From positions 1-54,748 of the forward strand of contig JAQVSV010000004.1 in the NCBI GenBank assembly GCA_028700325.1: a stretch of 54,748 nt of DNA, read 5' to 3'. The notes below the pieces were generated by a model. It ran no database searches, was not told where the DNA came from, and was given only the letters and a program-made list of their open reading frames with translations. Position numbers and translations under genes: made by a program. The DNA is from Elusimicrobiaceae bacterium (GTDB lineage: Bacteria; Elusimicrobiota; Elusimicrobia; Elusimicrobiales; Elusimicrobiaceae). Numbering within the stretch: position 1 is the stretch's first letter; each line of letters begins with the position of its first letter. Below are positions 7,924 through 16,311 of this stretch, piece by piece.

Positions 7924-9705
7924 ATGGGACGTTTCGATTTGGTGCCGGACGATTCAAGCGAGCAAATCCATTACCGCAAAACCGGAAAGCGGCTTATGCG
8001 GCTTATCTGGTCGCGGCGGCGGGATTTTTTTATAACGGCGGGGTTTCTGCTGGTTACCGCCGCGGCGCAGCTGGCCGGCCCGCTGATCATACGGGCGGCG
8101 GTTGATAATTGTATCGTGCATGCCGATTATCCCGGCCTCCTGCGCGCGGTGTTTTGGTTTTGCGCCGTGAGCGCGGCGTATCTGGTATTCAGCTATATCA
8201 TGACCGTCCGGCTTGAAGCGATGGCTCAGGCCATCATGCTGGAGCTGAAGAGGCGGATGCACAAAAAAATCCTGTCGCTTAAAATCGCCTATTTCGATGC
8301 GAATCCGCCGGGCAAGCTGGGCGCGCGCATCCAGTCCGACACGGAGCACCTGCGGCTGTTGTTTACGCAGACCGCGCTTTTGGTGTTTACCGACCTGATC
8401 ATGACGGCTGTTACTTTGGCGGTAATGTTTTATTACAGCCCGAGGCTTTGCGCGGTGGTGGCCTGCACGCTGCCGGTGATAGTGGGCGTGTCGGCATACT
8501 ACACGCACAAGGGCGGGCCTTTTATGATACGGGCGCGCAAAACCAATGCGGCCCTGTCCGGCTATATCGCCGAGGTGCTGGGCGGCGCGGCTACCCTGCA
8601 GGCGTATTTGCGGACGGGTGCGGCGGCCGCGCGGCATGAGCAGCTGGGCCGGGCCAAGTTTGAACAGGTGTACGCGGGTGACCGGCTGATGAATTTCGGC
8701 TGGGGGTTTCTGATGTTTATGCATCCCATGACAATCGCGCTCATTCTGGGGTTCGGAGGGGTGTGGGCACTGCGCGGGCTGGTGTCTTTGGGTGTGCTCA
8801 CCATGTTCATCATGTATGTCGAGCAGCTGTTCCATCCGCTGCAGATGCTGGGCATGCATATGGCGACAGTGCAGAAATCGTTCGCCGCGGCCCAGCGTAT
8901 TTTCGAGCTGCTCGACACAAAAGCCGAGGAAACCGACCCGCCCGCGCCGTTTGTTCTGAGTGAATTCCGGGAAGCGGTGGAATTCAAAAACGTATTTTTC
9001 CGCTACACCGATGACGGGCCGGAGGTGCTCCGGGATCTCAGCCTTTCCGTGCGGCGGGGCGGCCGCTACGCCATAGTGGGCGAAACCGGCGGCGGAAAAA
9101 GCACGCTGGTGAATCTGCTGCTGAAATTCTACGCGCCGCGCAAGGGTTCGATTACAATAGACGGGACCGACCTTTCCCGCCTCGATCGCGCCAATGTGCG
9201 CCGGATTATAGGCCTGGTGTCGCAGAACATCTATCTGTTCCCCGGCACGGTAATGGAAAACCTGAAGCTGATGGATTCGTCCGTCCCCGACAGCCGCGTC
9301 CGCGCCGCCCTCCGCGACGCGGGCCTGGAGGAGTTTTTCGCCCGGCACGGCCTGGACAAGGAAATCGCCGAGGGCGGAAGCAATCTTTCTCAGGGCGAGC
9401 GGCAGGTGCTTTCGATAGCGCGGGCGATGGTGTCCGGCCCGGACATTATAGTGCTGGACGAGGCGACATCCTCAATTGATCCCTATACCGAGCGGCTTAT
9501 CCAGACCGCCATGGAGCGGCTTTTTAAAAACAGGACAGCCATAATAATAGCGCACCGGCTCGCCACGATACGTCATGCGGATACGATCGCCGTGCTTTCC
9601 GGCGGACGGATTCTGGAGCGCGGCACGCACTCCGAGCTGCTCGCAGCGGACGGGCTGTACGGAAAGTATTACCGGCTGCAGTTTGAACGGGGAGGCAAGG
9701 ACTGA
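7924..9705 (+). CDS. heterodimeric ABC exporter half, subunit with the catalytic Walker B Glu
   Basis: Fused membrane and ATPase half-transporter, 593 residues. About residues 1-320 hold the six-helix exporter domain; the C-terminal nucleotide-binding domain carries Walker A GETGGGKST, Walker B IIVLDEATSS with the catalytic Glu, and H-loop IIAHR. The signature is LSQGE rather than LSGGQ. Its stop overlaps the start of the next ABC gene (TGATG), and the partner has the reciprocal defect, so the two should form one heterodimer with one full ATP site. The family (MsbA/LmrA/TM287-288 type) moves lipids, peptides or drugs outward; the substrate is not predictable. Confidence 0.92.
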   Translation: MGRFDLVPDDSSEQIHYRKTGKRLMRLIWSRRRDFFITAGFLLVTAAAQLAGPLIIRAAVDNCIVHADYPGLLRAVFWFCAVSAAYLVFSYIMTVRLEAMAQAIMLELKRRMHKKILSLKIAYFDANPPGKLGARIQSDTEHLRLLFTQTALLVFTDLIMTAVTLAVMFYYSPRLCAVVACTLPVIVGVSAYYTHKGGPFMIRARKTNAALSGYIAEVLGGAATLQAYLRTGAAAARHEQLGRAKFEQVYAGDRLMNFGWGFLMFMHPMTIALILGFGGVWALRGLVSLGVLTMFIMYVEQLFHPLQMLGMHMATVQKSFAAAQRIFELLDTKAEETDPPAPFVLSEFREAVEFKNVFFRYTDDGPEVLRDLSLSVRRGGRYAIVGETGGGKSTLVNLLLKFYAPRKGSITIDGTDLSRLDRANVRRIIGLVSQNIYLFPGTVMENLKLMDSSVPDSRVRAALRDAGLEEFFARHGLDKEIAEGGSNLSQGERQVLSIARAMVSGPDIIVLDEATSSIDPYTERLIQTAMERLFKNRTAIIIAHRLATIRHADTIAVLSGGRILERGTHSELLAADGLYGKYYRLQFERGGKD

Positions 9706-11453
9706 TGTTTTTCGTTCTTAAATGGCTTGTCCCGTACTGGACGCGGCATCCCGCCAGGATCGCCGTGATTGTGGCGCTTGGCGTGCTCGGGTCGGCGCTG
9801 GGCACGGCGGTGCCGCTGTTCATCAAGGAAGTTATAGACGGATTGCAGCGGAATCTGTCCGCTCAGGTTATTATTAAATATGTGCTAATGCTGGCGGGCC
9901 TGGCGGTGGTGAACGGGGTTATAAATTTAAGCGCGATGATCCAGCGCGCGTGGATGAATTCGCGGATAGAATACGAGGTGCGCAATGCCGTTTTTGAGCA
10001 TATTATGCGGCTCGACGCCGGGTTTTTCCGCCGGTTTTCCGCGGGCGATCTGCTCACCCGGCTGACCGACGATACCGAAACCAAACTGACCTGGTTCGCG
10101 TGCTCGGGCGTTTTCCGGGCGCTGCAGTCGGTGGTGCGGCTGGTTTTCGTGCTGGCGCTCATGCTGTGGCTTAACCCGAAACTGGCCTTGTGGGCGCTGG
10201 CGCCCGTACCGGTGTTTTTCATTGTGGTGAGAACCGGGCATGTGATAAGGCGAAAATCCGACAGTCTGCAAAAAGCCATGTCCGGCGCGTATGCCGCGCT
10301 GGATTCCTGTTTCAACGGCGTCAGGATCGTAAAAGCGAATCTGAAGGAAAGCGCGCAGGAGAAAATATTTGCCGGCATGGCTAAAACCCAGTGCGAAAAA
10401 CAGCTTGATCTGACCCGCTCCAACGCGCTGATGGGCGCGCTTTTTTCGAGCGTCGGCTATTTGTGCATGATATCGGTTCTGCTGGGCGGCGGCCGGATGG
10501 TTATTGACGGGCGCACGGGGCTGGGCGAACTGATGGCGTTTTATTTTTTCGCGCAGATGCTTGTAATGCCGCTGATAGATTTGAGCAATTTTGCCGTGTC
10601 GGGCAGATCGGCCGAAGCGTCCATAATGAGGCTGCAGGAACTGCTGTCCGCGCGTTCCGCTCTGACAGCGGCGCACCGTCCGCGCCAGCTGCCCGCCAGG
10701 ATAGCCGAACTGGAATTTAAGAATGTATCGTGTTACGCACCCGCGTCCGGGCATAAGTTGCTGGACAAAATTTCGTTCCGCGCCGAGGCGGGCCAGCGGA
10801 TAGCCGTGGTGGGCCGGATCGGCTGCGGCAAAAGCACGCTTTTAAATCTTGTGCCGAGGCTGATGGAATATGACGAGGGCGAGATCACGGTCAACGGAAT
10901 TTCCGTGCGCGAATTTTCCGTTGAAGGGCTGCGTTCCGTTACCGGCTACGCGCCCCAGAACGCGGTGCTGTTTTCGGAAAGCGTGCGTGATAACATAGAG
11001 ATGGGCAGGCCGCTTGAGCCGGCCCGGCTGGCCCGCGCTTTGCATATAGCGCAGCTGGAGGGCGAACTGCCCCGCCTGTCAGGCGGGCTGGCGGCTGTGG
11101 CCGGCACAAAAGGTTCTATTCTGTCGGGCGGCCAGCGCCAGCGCGTTTCCGTGGCCCGCGCCGTGGCGGCAGGGCCGCGCATTCTGGTCTTGGACGACTG
11201 CGCTTCCGCGATGGACGCGGGCACGGAAGCCAGCTTCTGGGCCGCGCTGTCGGCGGCGATTCCGGGCGCGATCTGCCTGATGGCCACGCATCGCACCCGG
11301 ACCATCGCGGCGGCTCATCATATTCTGGTGCTTGACAGCGGGCGGATCGTGGAGCAGGGCCGCCACGACGCGCTTATGGCGGCCGGGGGACTTTACCGGA
11401 AAATTTACGAACATCAGAAACTGGCCGAGGAATTCGAGCAGCAGCTGGGCTGA
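9705..11453 (+). CDS. heterodimeric ABC exporter half, degenerate Walker B subunit
   Basis: Second half-transporter, 582 residues, with an N-terminal six-helix membrane domain and a C-terminal ATPase domain. Walker A is GRIGCGKST and the signature is canonical LSGGQRQR. Walker B ends in ILVLDDCASAMD, so Asp replaces the catalytic Glu. The H-loop His is kept (LMATHR). The start ATG overlaps the previous stop, with AAGGA in front. In heterodimers of the TM287/288 class one ATP site is catalytically weak in just this way. No clear terminator is seen in the 150 bases before the convergent ATPase gene. Confidence 0.92.
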   Translation: MFFVLKWLVPYWTRHPARIAVIVALGVLGSALGTAVPLFIKEVIDGLQRNLSAQVIIKYVLMLAGLAVVNGVINLSAMIQRAWMNSRIEYEVRNAVFEHIMRLDAGFFRRFSAGDLLTRLTDDTETKLTWFACSGVFRALQSVVRLVFVLALMLWLNPKLALWALAPVPVFFIVVRTGHVIRRKSDSLQKAMSGAYAALDSCFNGVRIVKANLKESAQEKIFAGMAKTQCEKQLDLTRSNALMGALFSSVGYLCMISVLLGGGRMVIDGRTGLGELMAFYFFAQMLVMPLIDLSNFAVSGRSAEASIMRLQELLSARSALTAAHRPRQLPARIAELEFKNVSCYAPASGHKLLDKISFRAEAGQRIAVVGRIGCGKSTLLNLVPRLMEYDEGEITVNGISVREFSVEGLRSVTGYAPQNAVLFSESVRDNIEMGRPLEPARLARALHIAQLEGELPRLSGGLAAVAGTKGSILSGGQRQRVSVARAVAAGPRILVLDDCASAMDAGTEASFWAALSAAIPGAICLMATHRTRTIAAAHHILVLDSGRIVEQGRHDALMAAGGLYRKIYEHQKLAEEFEQQLG

Positions 11454-11604
11454 CGGTTTTTTTTCTGAATTCTGATCTCGACACCTTTTTCGCCGGCAAA
11501 GCCGAACCGCCGCAGGCGAAATGGCGGAGAAGGCGGGCGCGCTGGCGGGCGCTGAAATACTTAAGTGGCCGGGTCGTGCGGTTAGTCCGCGCCGGCCGGG
11601 CCGG

Positions 11605-12321
11605 TTAGTTAGCCAGTTGCCGGGCGACTTGCCGCAAGGCCTCGTAGAAAACGGTTTTGCGCAGGGCGGCGGGGTTGCCGACCGAGGCGTCCCACGCGCT
11701 GTCGTGCGGGATTTTCGCCAGCGAGACAAATTCCGCCGGCAGCGGTTCCGAATTTTTATCAGTGAAATTTTCGATAATGCCTGCCGGTTTCAGCCCCATC
11801 GCGCCAAACAGCGCCGCCGCCCTCGCAAGCGACTGGCGCGCCAGCGCCGACGGCGTGGTGACGGGCAGCAGTTTCGCCCGACGGAAATATTTCACCGAGT
11901 CGAGCGCGGCGTCGGAAATGCCCGGCGGCATGTCTATAACCAGAAAATCCAGTTCACCCCAGCTGGTTACGGCGAGCAGTTCCAGTATCGCGGAGCTGGC
12001 GTCGGCGCCGCGCAGCGGCGCGGCCCGTTCAGCCGTGAAAAAACTGAGGCTCATGAACGCTATTCCTTCGACCAGCGGAGGTTTAAGGCCTTTTATCTCT
12101 TCCGGGAAAGCGTTTCGCGCGTTCAGGATTATATGGTCGGATGCGCCGGTAAGATCAAGGTCCAGCAGTCCGGTTCTGTAACCCAGTTCGCGAAATGCCA
12201 TGGCCAGCGCGCACGCCGCCGAGCTTTTGCCGATTCCGCCTTTCCAGCCTGTGACCGCGATGATGGTTTTTATGCCGGCCAGTCGCTGTTGCACGACACA
12301 TGCTCTGGGATCCAGTTTCAT
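11605..12321 (-). CDS. MinD/Mrp-type P-loop ATPase, likely HypB substitute for nickel delivery
   Basis: A 238-residue cytoplasmic ATPase of the deviant-Walker SIMIBI class. The start ATG at 12321 overlaps the hypA stop (ATGA), so upstream in-frame residues are not counted. Deviant Walker A is GWKGGIGKSS (about residues 25-34), followed by GLLDLDLTGASD as switch region and the Mrp/NBP35-like DMPPG (130-134). In Thermococcales the gene next to hypA encodes an Mrp/MinD-type ATPase that replaces the usual GTPase HypB in [NiFe]-hydrogenase maturation. The tight coupling to an archaeal-looking hypA here suggests the same role. A general Mrp iron-sulphur carrier is the alternative, but no C-terminal CxxC pair is visible. 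Confidence 0.75.
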   Translation of the reverse strand: MKLDPRACVVQQRLAGIKTIIAVTGWKGGIGKSSAACALAMAFRELGYRTGLLDLDLTGASDHIILNARNAFPEEIKGLKPPLVEGIAFMSLSFFTAERAAPLRGADASSAILELLAVTSWGELDFLVIDMPPGISDAALDSVKYFRRAKLLPVTTPSALARQSLARAAALFGAMGLKPAGIIENFTDKNSEPLPAEFVSLAKIPHDSAWDASVGNPAALRKTVFYEALRQVARQLAN

Positions 12322-12728
12322 TTTTCGCCCCTGAGCTCCCGGATATGAACCCCGCGCCCGGCCGTAATTTCCAGATCCGGCCCGCCGCAGCGAGGACATT
12401 TGATGTAAATGCCCGCCGTTTCCGGCACGAAATGTATCGCTTCCGATTCTGACGGCGGCAGTTTCTCCCGGCCTGCGTACTGGATTTTTGAACCGCAGGC
12501 GCGGCATTTGAATTCCGCTTTTTCGCGCTCGAAAACCGGCACGCTGGCCGCCATCAGCGCGCCCGCGTCAGCCTTGAGTTCGTTATAGATGTCGCGGCAG
12601 CAGGCTTCGTCGGCGTTCTGCAGATCGCCAAGCACTATCACCACTTCGTCCACCTTTTTCAATCCGTTCTCCTGCGCGTACCGCCCGGCGCATTTGAGCA
12701 GAGCGTCAACCAGAGCCCATTCGTGCAT
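12318..12728 (-). CDS. hypA: HypA nickel metallochaperone, archaeal-type length
   Basis: Delivers nickel for [NiFe]-hydrogenase (or urease) maturation. The N-terminal nickel motif MHE is intact. The zinc site has CRAC and CPRC pairs (FKCRACGS and IKCPRCGG) separated by about 40 residues, longer than in E. coli or Helicobacter HypA. The total of 136 residues is also longer than the usual bacterial 113-118 and near that of Thermococcus HypA. IHFVPE before the second pair and GRGVHI near the end resemble archaeal HypA as I remember it. The gene is translationally coupled to the downstream MinD-like ATPase. No hydrogenase subunit or other hyp gene lies in the window. Confidence 0.9.
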   Translation of the reverse strand: MHEWALVDALLKCAGRYAQENGLKKVDEVVIVLGDLQNADEACCRDIYNELKADAGALMAASVPVFEREKAEFKCRACGSKIQYAGREKLPPSESEAIHFVPETAGIYIKCPRCGGPDLEITAGRGVHIRELRGEK

Positions 12729-12751
12729 TGTTTTATCCTGACCCGCAGAAG

Positions 12752-14113
12752 TTATTTAACCTGCACGCTTATGAACATCGGCACGCCGCCGCGGGTCACG
12801 TCGAACACCACGCCGTCGGCAAGGTCGAGTTTGCCGCAGGCGCGCTTGAGCTCGGCGACCGTGCGGGTTTTCGTGTTGTTGATACTGTTTATGATGTCGC
12901 CGCGCTGAATGTAGCCGGCGAGCGGCGAGCCGGTTTCAAAACCGGTTACGGTCACTCCGTTTTGCGCGGCGGAAAAAATCAGCCCTTTCCAGCGGTACTC
13001 TTCGGGCGTGGAGCCTGCTTCCGGCGCGTAAGCCTGCGCCGCCATGCCCGGCGCCTTGCCGAGCGTCAGCGTCAGCTTCAGCTGCCGGTTGCCGCGCACT
13101 ATCGTGACCGCCAGCGGCATTCCGGGCTTGCGTTTCGCGATCAGCTCAACTACCTGGGTGGGCGACTGTACCGGCATGTCGTCGCACGCTATTATCAGGT
13201 CGCCCCGGCGCAGGCCGCTTTTTTCCGCCGGAGAACCCGCCACGACCGAGTCAACCAGCGCGCCCAATCCGGCGTGCAGGCCCAGCTGCGTAACCAGCAC
13301 CCGGTTCAGCGGGATAAGCCGCACGCCTGCCCAGCCGGGCGAGGTGTTGCCGCCCTGTTTGAGATCAGGCAGCACTTTAAGCACTTCGGTGGACGGAATG
13401 GCGAAGCCTATGCCCGCGAATCCGCCTGACGGCGTGAAAATGGCCGAGTTTATGCCTATCACCTCGCCGTTGATATTTAAAAGCGGGCCGCCCGAGTTGC
13501 CCTGATTGATGGCCGCGTCGGTCTGGATAATGTTGTCGTATTTCCGCTCGCCTATCATGATGCTCTGGCGCAGCGCCGAGATAACGCCTACCGTGACGGT
13601 CTGTGCCAGCCCGAACGGCGAGCCGATCGCTATGGTCCAGTGTCCCGCCCTGCTTTCGATTTGGGAGGCCAGAGTCAGAAACTGGAGCGGACCGTCCGGC
13701 TTGATTTTCAGAAGCGCGACATCAAGGGCGGCGTCCACTCCCGTTACCGCGGCGGTATATTTCCGTTCGCTTCCGTCGGGCAGCGTGCGGATGACTTCAA
13801 GCGAGTCGGCGTCCTCCACGACGTGCGCGTTCGTGATGATATAGCCGTCCGAAGAAATTATGAAACCGGAACCCATGCCCAGCTGCACCCGCTGCTGGGT
13901 CGCGCCGGCCGGCATTCCGTAGAAGAAGAACTGGGGCACCAGCGCGTTGCGCATGTTGCGGATACTGACGACGGCGGGCTTGCTTTTGTCCGCCACGGCG
14001 GAGAAAGTGTCCTGCAGTTCTTCCGCCGCGCCGGCTGCGTGCGCGGGCTGCGGCTGCACGCACGCCGCGAGCGCGGCTGACAGGAATATGCGGGTAATGC
14101 AATTGATTTTCAT
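12752..14113 (-). CDS. htrA: HtrA/DegP-family periplasmic serine protease, two PDZ domains
   Basis: Envelope quality-control protease, 453 residues. The trypsin-like triad is visible as His97 (TNAHVVED), Asp131 (DAALDVALLKI) and Ser207 (QGNSGGPL). PDZ1 covers about residues 245-345 (AEKSGLRRGDLIIACDD) and PDZ2 about 370-453 (LAGYIQRGDIINSINN). The signal sequence contains LAAC at 15-18, a possible lipobox, and also AHA-A near 24-27 that could be cut by signal peptidase I, so soluble or lipid-anchored forms are both possible. It ends 23 bases before hypA on the same strand, but a functional link to hypA is doubtful. Confidence 0.93.
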   Translation of the reverse strand: MKINCITRIFLSAALAACVQPQPAHAAGAAEELQDTFSAVADKSKPAVVSIRNMRNALVPQFFFYGMPAGATQQRVQLGMGSGFIISSDGYIITNAHVVEDADSLEVIRTLPDGSERKYTAAVTGVDAALDVALLKIKPDGPLQFLTLASQIESRAGHWTIAIGSPFGLAQTVTVGVISALRQSIMIGERKYDNIIQTDAAINQGNSGGPLLNINGEVIGINSAIFTPSGGFAGIGFAIPSTEVLKVLPDLKQGGNTSPGWAGVRLIPLNRVLVTQLGLHAGLGALVDSVVAGSPAEKSGLRRGDLIIACDDMPVQSPTQVVELIAKRKPGMPLAVTIVRGNRQLKLTLTLGKAPGMAAQAYAPEAGSTPEEYRWKGLIFSAAQNGVTVTGFETGSPLAGYIQRGDIINSINNTKTRTVAELKRACGKLDLADGVVFDVTRGGVPMFISVQVK

Positions 14114-14147
14114 GAATCGCCTCCGGTATACGTTGCGGGAGCTGCCG

Positions 14148-15278
14148 CTATTTGTTTTTCTGCGGTTTGGCCGGTTGTTTGCGCCGGGGCGCGCGGACGG
14201 GACGCGCGGGCGCCGCGCCGTGTTTCGTTTCAGGTTCGGGCGCGTCGTCAGTCTGGGCGGGCGCGGCAGCGGTCTGCGCGCAATCCGCCTGCGCCGCCGG
14301 CAGTTCCTGCGCCGTCGCCAGCATGGCTTCTATATCGCGCGAAAGATCGAAATGGCTCATCCGCTGTTTTTCAACCGCGGCGGCCTCTTTTTGCAGAACG
14401 GAGCCGGAATCGTCGTCTATTATATCGCCGCCGGTCTGCAGCGCACGGGAAAAATTGTCCAGCGCGGCATTGATGAGCGTGACGGAGCGCTGGCGCAGCT
14501 CGGTTACGCCGGCCGTGCATTCTTCGCCTGTTACCGGGTTTTTATACATGACCGGGGAATCGAAAAACGGGCTGTCAAAGTGCTTCACTTTCGGATAACA
14601 GAGCCCGCGCACCGATTTGAAAGCGTTGATCGCGGCGGTGTTGATGAAATTTACAATGCTTACGCAATAGCGGTTCTGCGCCAGGTAGACGATTTTTGCG
14701 TGCGCGCGCAATGCCGTTTCGGCATGGCTTGCCGTGATGCCGTTGCCGTAAAACCGCGCCGCCAGCTCGTAAAACGGCTTGTTGTCCATTTCTTTGTCGC
14801 GCAGGAGCGCGAGCAGCGAACCGTGATTGGGCAGCCGGACGCTGCCGTAAAAGTACAGGTCCAGAAAAGTTTCAAGTGTCCGGTGCCGGGCGGCGGCGTC
14901 GCCCGCTATCGCGGGATCGAGGCTGCCGGAATCGCCGGAAAAATAATGGATGAACGGGTGAAAAATACCGTCTATGGCGATATGCGTTACCGCGCCGGCC
15001 AGAAACGCCATAGCGGGCGGCGTGAACAGTTCCCCGTAACGCGGCGCAGGCGCGCGGAACGGGCCGGTTATGTCCTCCACATGCAGGTTGCGCGCCGCGG
15101 CTTCATATCCGGCCGACCGGGGCATGAAAACCGGATAGAACATGCTGTCGTGCGCTATCGCGCCCAGCAGGTACATGTTGGGATATTCGACTATTATCTC
15201 GGAAATCCGGTCTTTTGCCGTCCAGCGGGCCCGGCGCACCTGTTCCGCGATGGTCCAGTGTGTGAATTCCTTTGGCAT
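14148..15278 (-). CDS. zinc-dependent phospholipase C-like protein
   Basis: A 376-residue protein of the zinc-dependent phospholipase C / S1-P1 nuclease-like superfamily. The N-terminal two thirds carry the expected metal ligands: FTHWTIAE at residue 7, GAIAHDSMFY near 40, and THIAIDGIFHPFIHYF near 100. The last 60 residues are low-complexity Ala, Pro, Lys and Arg (EPETKHGAAPARPVRAPRRK) and probably disordered. There is no signal peptide, so it appears to act in the cytoplasm or by an unseen export route. It starts 2 bases after the murB stop, and htrA lies just downstream. Activity on phospholipids is family inference. Confidence 0.72.
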   Translation of the reverse strand: MPKEFTHWTIAEQVRRARWTAKDRISEIIVEYPNMYLLGAIAHDSMFYPVFMPRSAGYEAAARNLHVEDITGPFRAPAPRYGELFTPPAMAFLAGAVTHIAIDGIFHPFIHYFSGDSGSLDPAIAGDAAARHRTLETFLDLYFYGSVRLPNHGSLLALLRDKEMDNKPFYELAARFYGNGITASHAETALRAHAKIVYLAQNRYCVSIVNFINTAAINAFKSVRGLCYPKVKHFDSPFFDSPVMYKNPVTGEECTAGVTELRQRSVTLINAALDNFSRALQTGGDIIDDDSGSVLQKEAAAVEKQRMSHFDLSRDIEAMLATAQELPAAQADCAQTAAAPAQTDDAPEPETKHGAAPARPVRAPRRKQPAKPQKNK

Positions 15279-15280
15279 GA

Positions 15281-16261
15281 TTACGCTCCTTGCTGCGGTC
15301 CGCCCGGCAGCACGATCTGTTCCAGTTCAAGCCTGATACCGTGTTTTTCAAGCACTTCCGCGCGTACCCGGCGGATCAGTTCCATGACATCAGTTGCCGT
15401 CGCGCCGCCCGTGTTTACAATAAAGCCGGCGTGCTTGTCCGACACCTGCGCGGCGCCGACCCTGAGTCCTTTCAGGCCTGCCTGGTCAATAAGCCGGGAC
15501 GCGAAATCTCCGTCCGGGCGTTTGAAGACGCTGCCTGCGGACGGCAGCTCAAGCGGCTGTCTGGCTGCGCGGCCCGCCAAAATCCGCGCGCGGACCGCGC
15601 TTAGCGCAGCCGCATCTCCGGGTACAAGTTCCCATTCGCAGCCGGTGATGACAAAGCCTTCCAGCCCCGATACCCGGCGATAGCCGCAAATCAGTTCTTT
15701 TTTTAAAAAAACGCGTTCGGTTTCGCCGTCGGTGCTGACGGCGGATACTGAATGAAGCGAATCAAAAGTTTCCGCGCCGTGCGCGCCAGCGTTCATAAAC
15801 GCCGCGCCGCCGGCACTGCCGGGAATGCCGGAAAGTTTTTCCAGCCCGCCCAGCCCCGCGGCGACCGCGCGGCGCGCAAGCCAGTCAAGCGGCGCGCCCG
15901 CGCCCGCCCGCAGGCGGGCGCCCGTTACGGAAACAGCGTAAAGCCCGCCGACGCTGCCGGCAGCCGGTTCCGGGTCCGGTTTCCACGGGGCGGCGCGTCC
16001 GGACGCGCCGCCAAGAGAACAGACCAGGCCTTCAAGTCCGGCGTCGCTCACCAGCACATTCGTCCCCGCGCCCAGCAGAGTGAGCGGAATACCGCGTTTT
16101 GCGGCGAAAGCCAGCATGGCGCGCAATTGCCGCGCGTCGGCCGGCAGCGCCAGCATTTCCGCCGGCCCGCCTATGCGGTAAGACGTGTAATCCGTCAGCG
16201 GCGCGTTGGCCAGCGCCGAGCCGTTAAACAGCGATAAAAAATCAGCTTTCCAGTTTGTCAT
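15281..16261 (-). CDS. murB: UDP-N-acetylenolpyruvoylglucosamine reductase
   Basis: FAD-dependent cytoplasmic enzyme that reduces UDP-GlcNAc-enolpyruvate to UDP-MurNAc with NADPH in peptidoglycan synthesis. It is 326 residues, normal length. The FAD domain begins with TSYRIGGPAEM and continues with LLGAGTNVLVSD and GSAGGAAFMNAGAHG. The catalytic Ser region PSAGSVFKRP is present, and the C-terminal domain has KGLRVGAAQVSDKHAGFIVN. In many genomes murB sits in the dcw cluster; here it stands alone between a rocD terminator and a phospholipase-like gene. The rocD terminator hairpin lies 4 bases upstream of its start. Confidence 0.95.
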   Translation of the reverse strand: MTNWKADFLSLFNGSALANAPLTDYTSYRIGGPAEMLALPADARQLRAMLAFAAKRGIPLTLLGAGTNVLVSDAGLEGLVCSLGGASGRAAPWKPDPEPAAGSVGGLYAVSVTGARLRAGAGAPLDWLARRAVAAGLGGLEKLSGIPGSAGGAAFMNAGAHGAETFDSLHSVSAVSTDGETERVFLKKELICGYRRVSGLEGFVITGCEWELVPGDAAALSAVRARILAGRAARQPLELPSAGSVFKRPDGDFASRLIDQAGLKGLRVGAAQVSDKHAGFIVNTGGATATDVMELIRRVRAEVLEKHGIRLELEQIVLPGGPQQGA

Positions 16262-16264
16262 GCG

Positions 16265-16302
16265 AAAGAAACGGCGGGGCGGAAAATTTCTCCGCCCCGC
16301 CG
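16265..16302 (-). terminator. rho-independent terminator of rocD
   Basis: On the minus strand a perfect 12-pair stem (CGGCGGGGCGGA with TCCGCCCCGCCG, plus coordinates 16272-16283 and 16291-16302) closes a 7-base loop and runs into TTTCTTTC. It separates rocD from murB and sits very close to the murB start. Confidence 0.8.
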
Positions 16303-16311
16303 GAGGTGAAA

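Noticed and set aside
11454-11604. Terminator between the ABC exporter and the MinD-like gene
   Set aside because: Short GC stems exist but none is followed by a T run on the right strand.
12321-12507. N-terminal extension of the MinD-like ATPase
   Set aside because: It lies inside hypA; the ATGA overlap start at 12321 places Walker A at the usual position.
13947-15683. Long plus-strand open frame of 578 codons opposite htrA, the phospholipase-like gene and murB
   Set aside because: It is antisense to three genes with clear motifs, is Arg/Gly-rich with no domain, and reflects high-GC codon bias.
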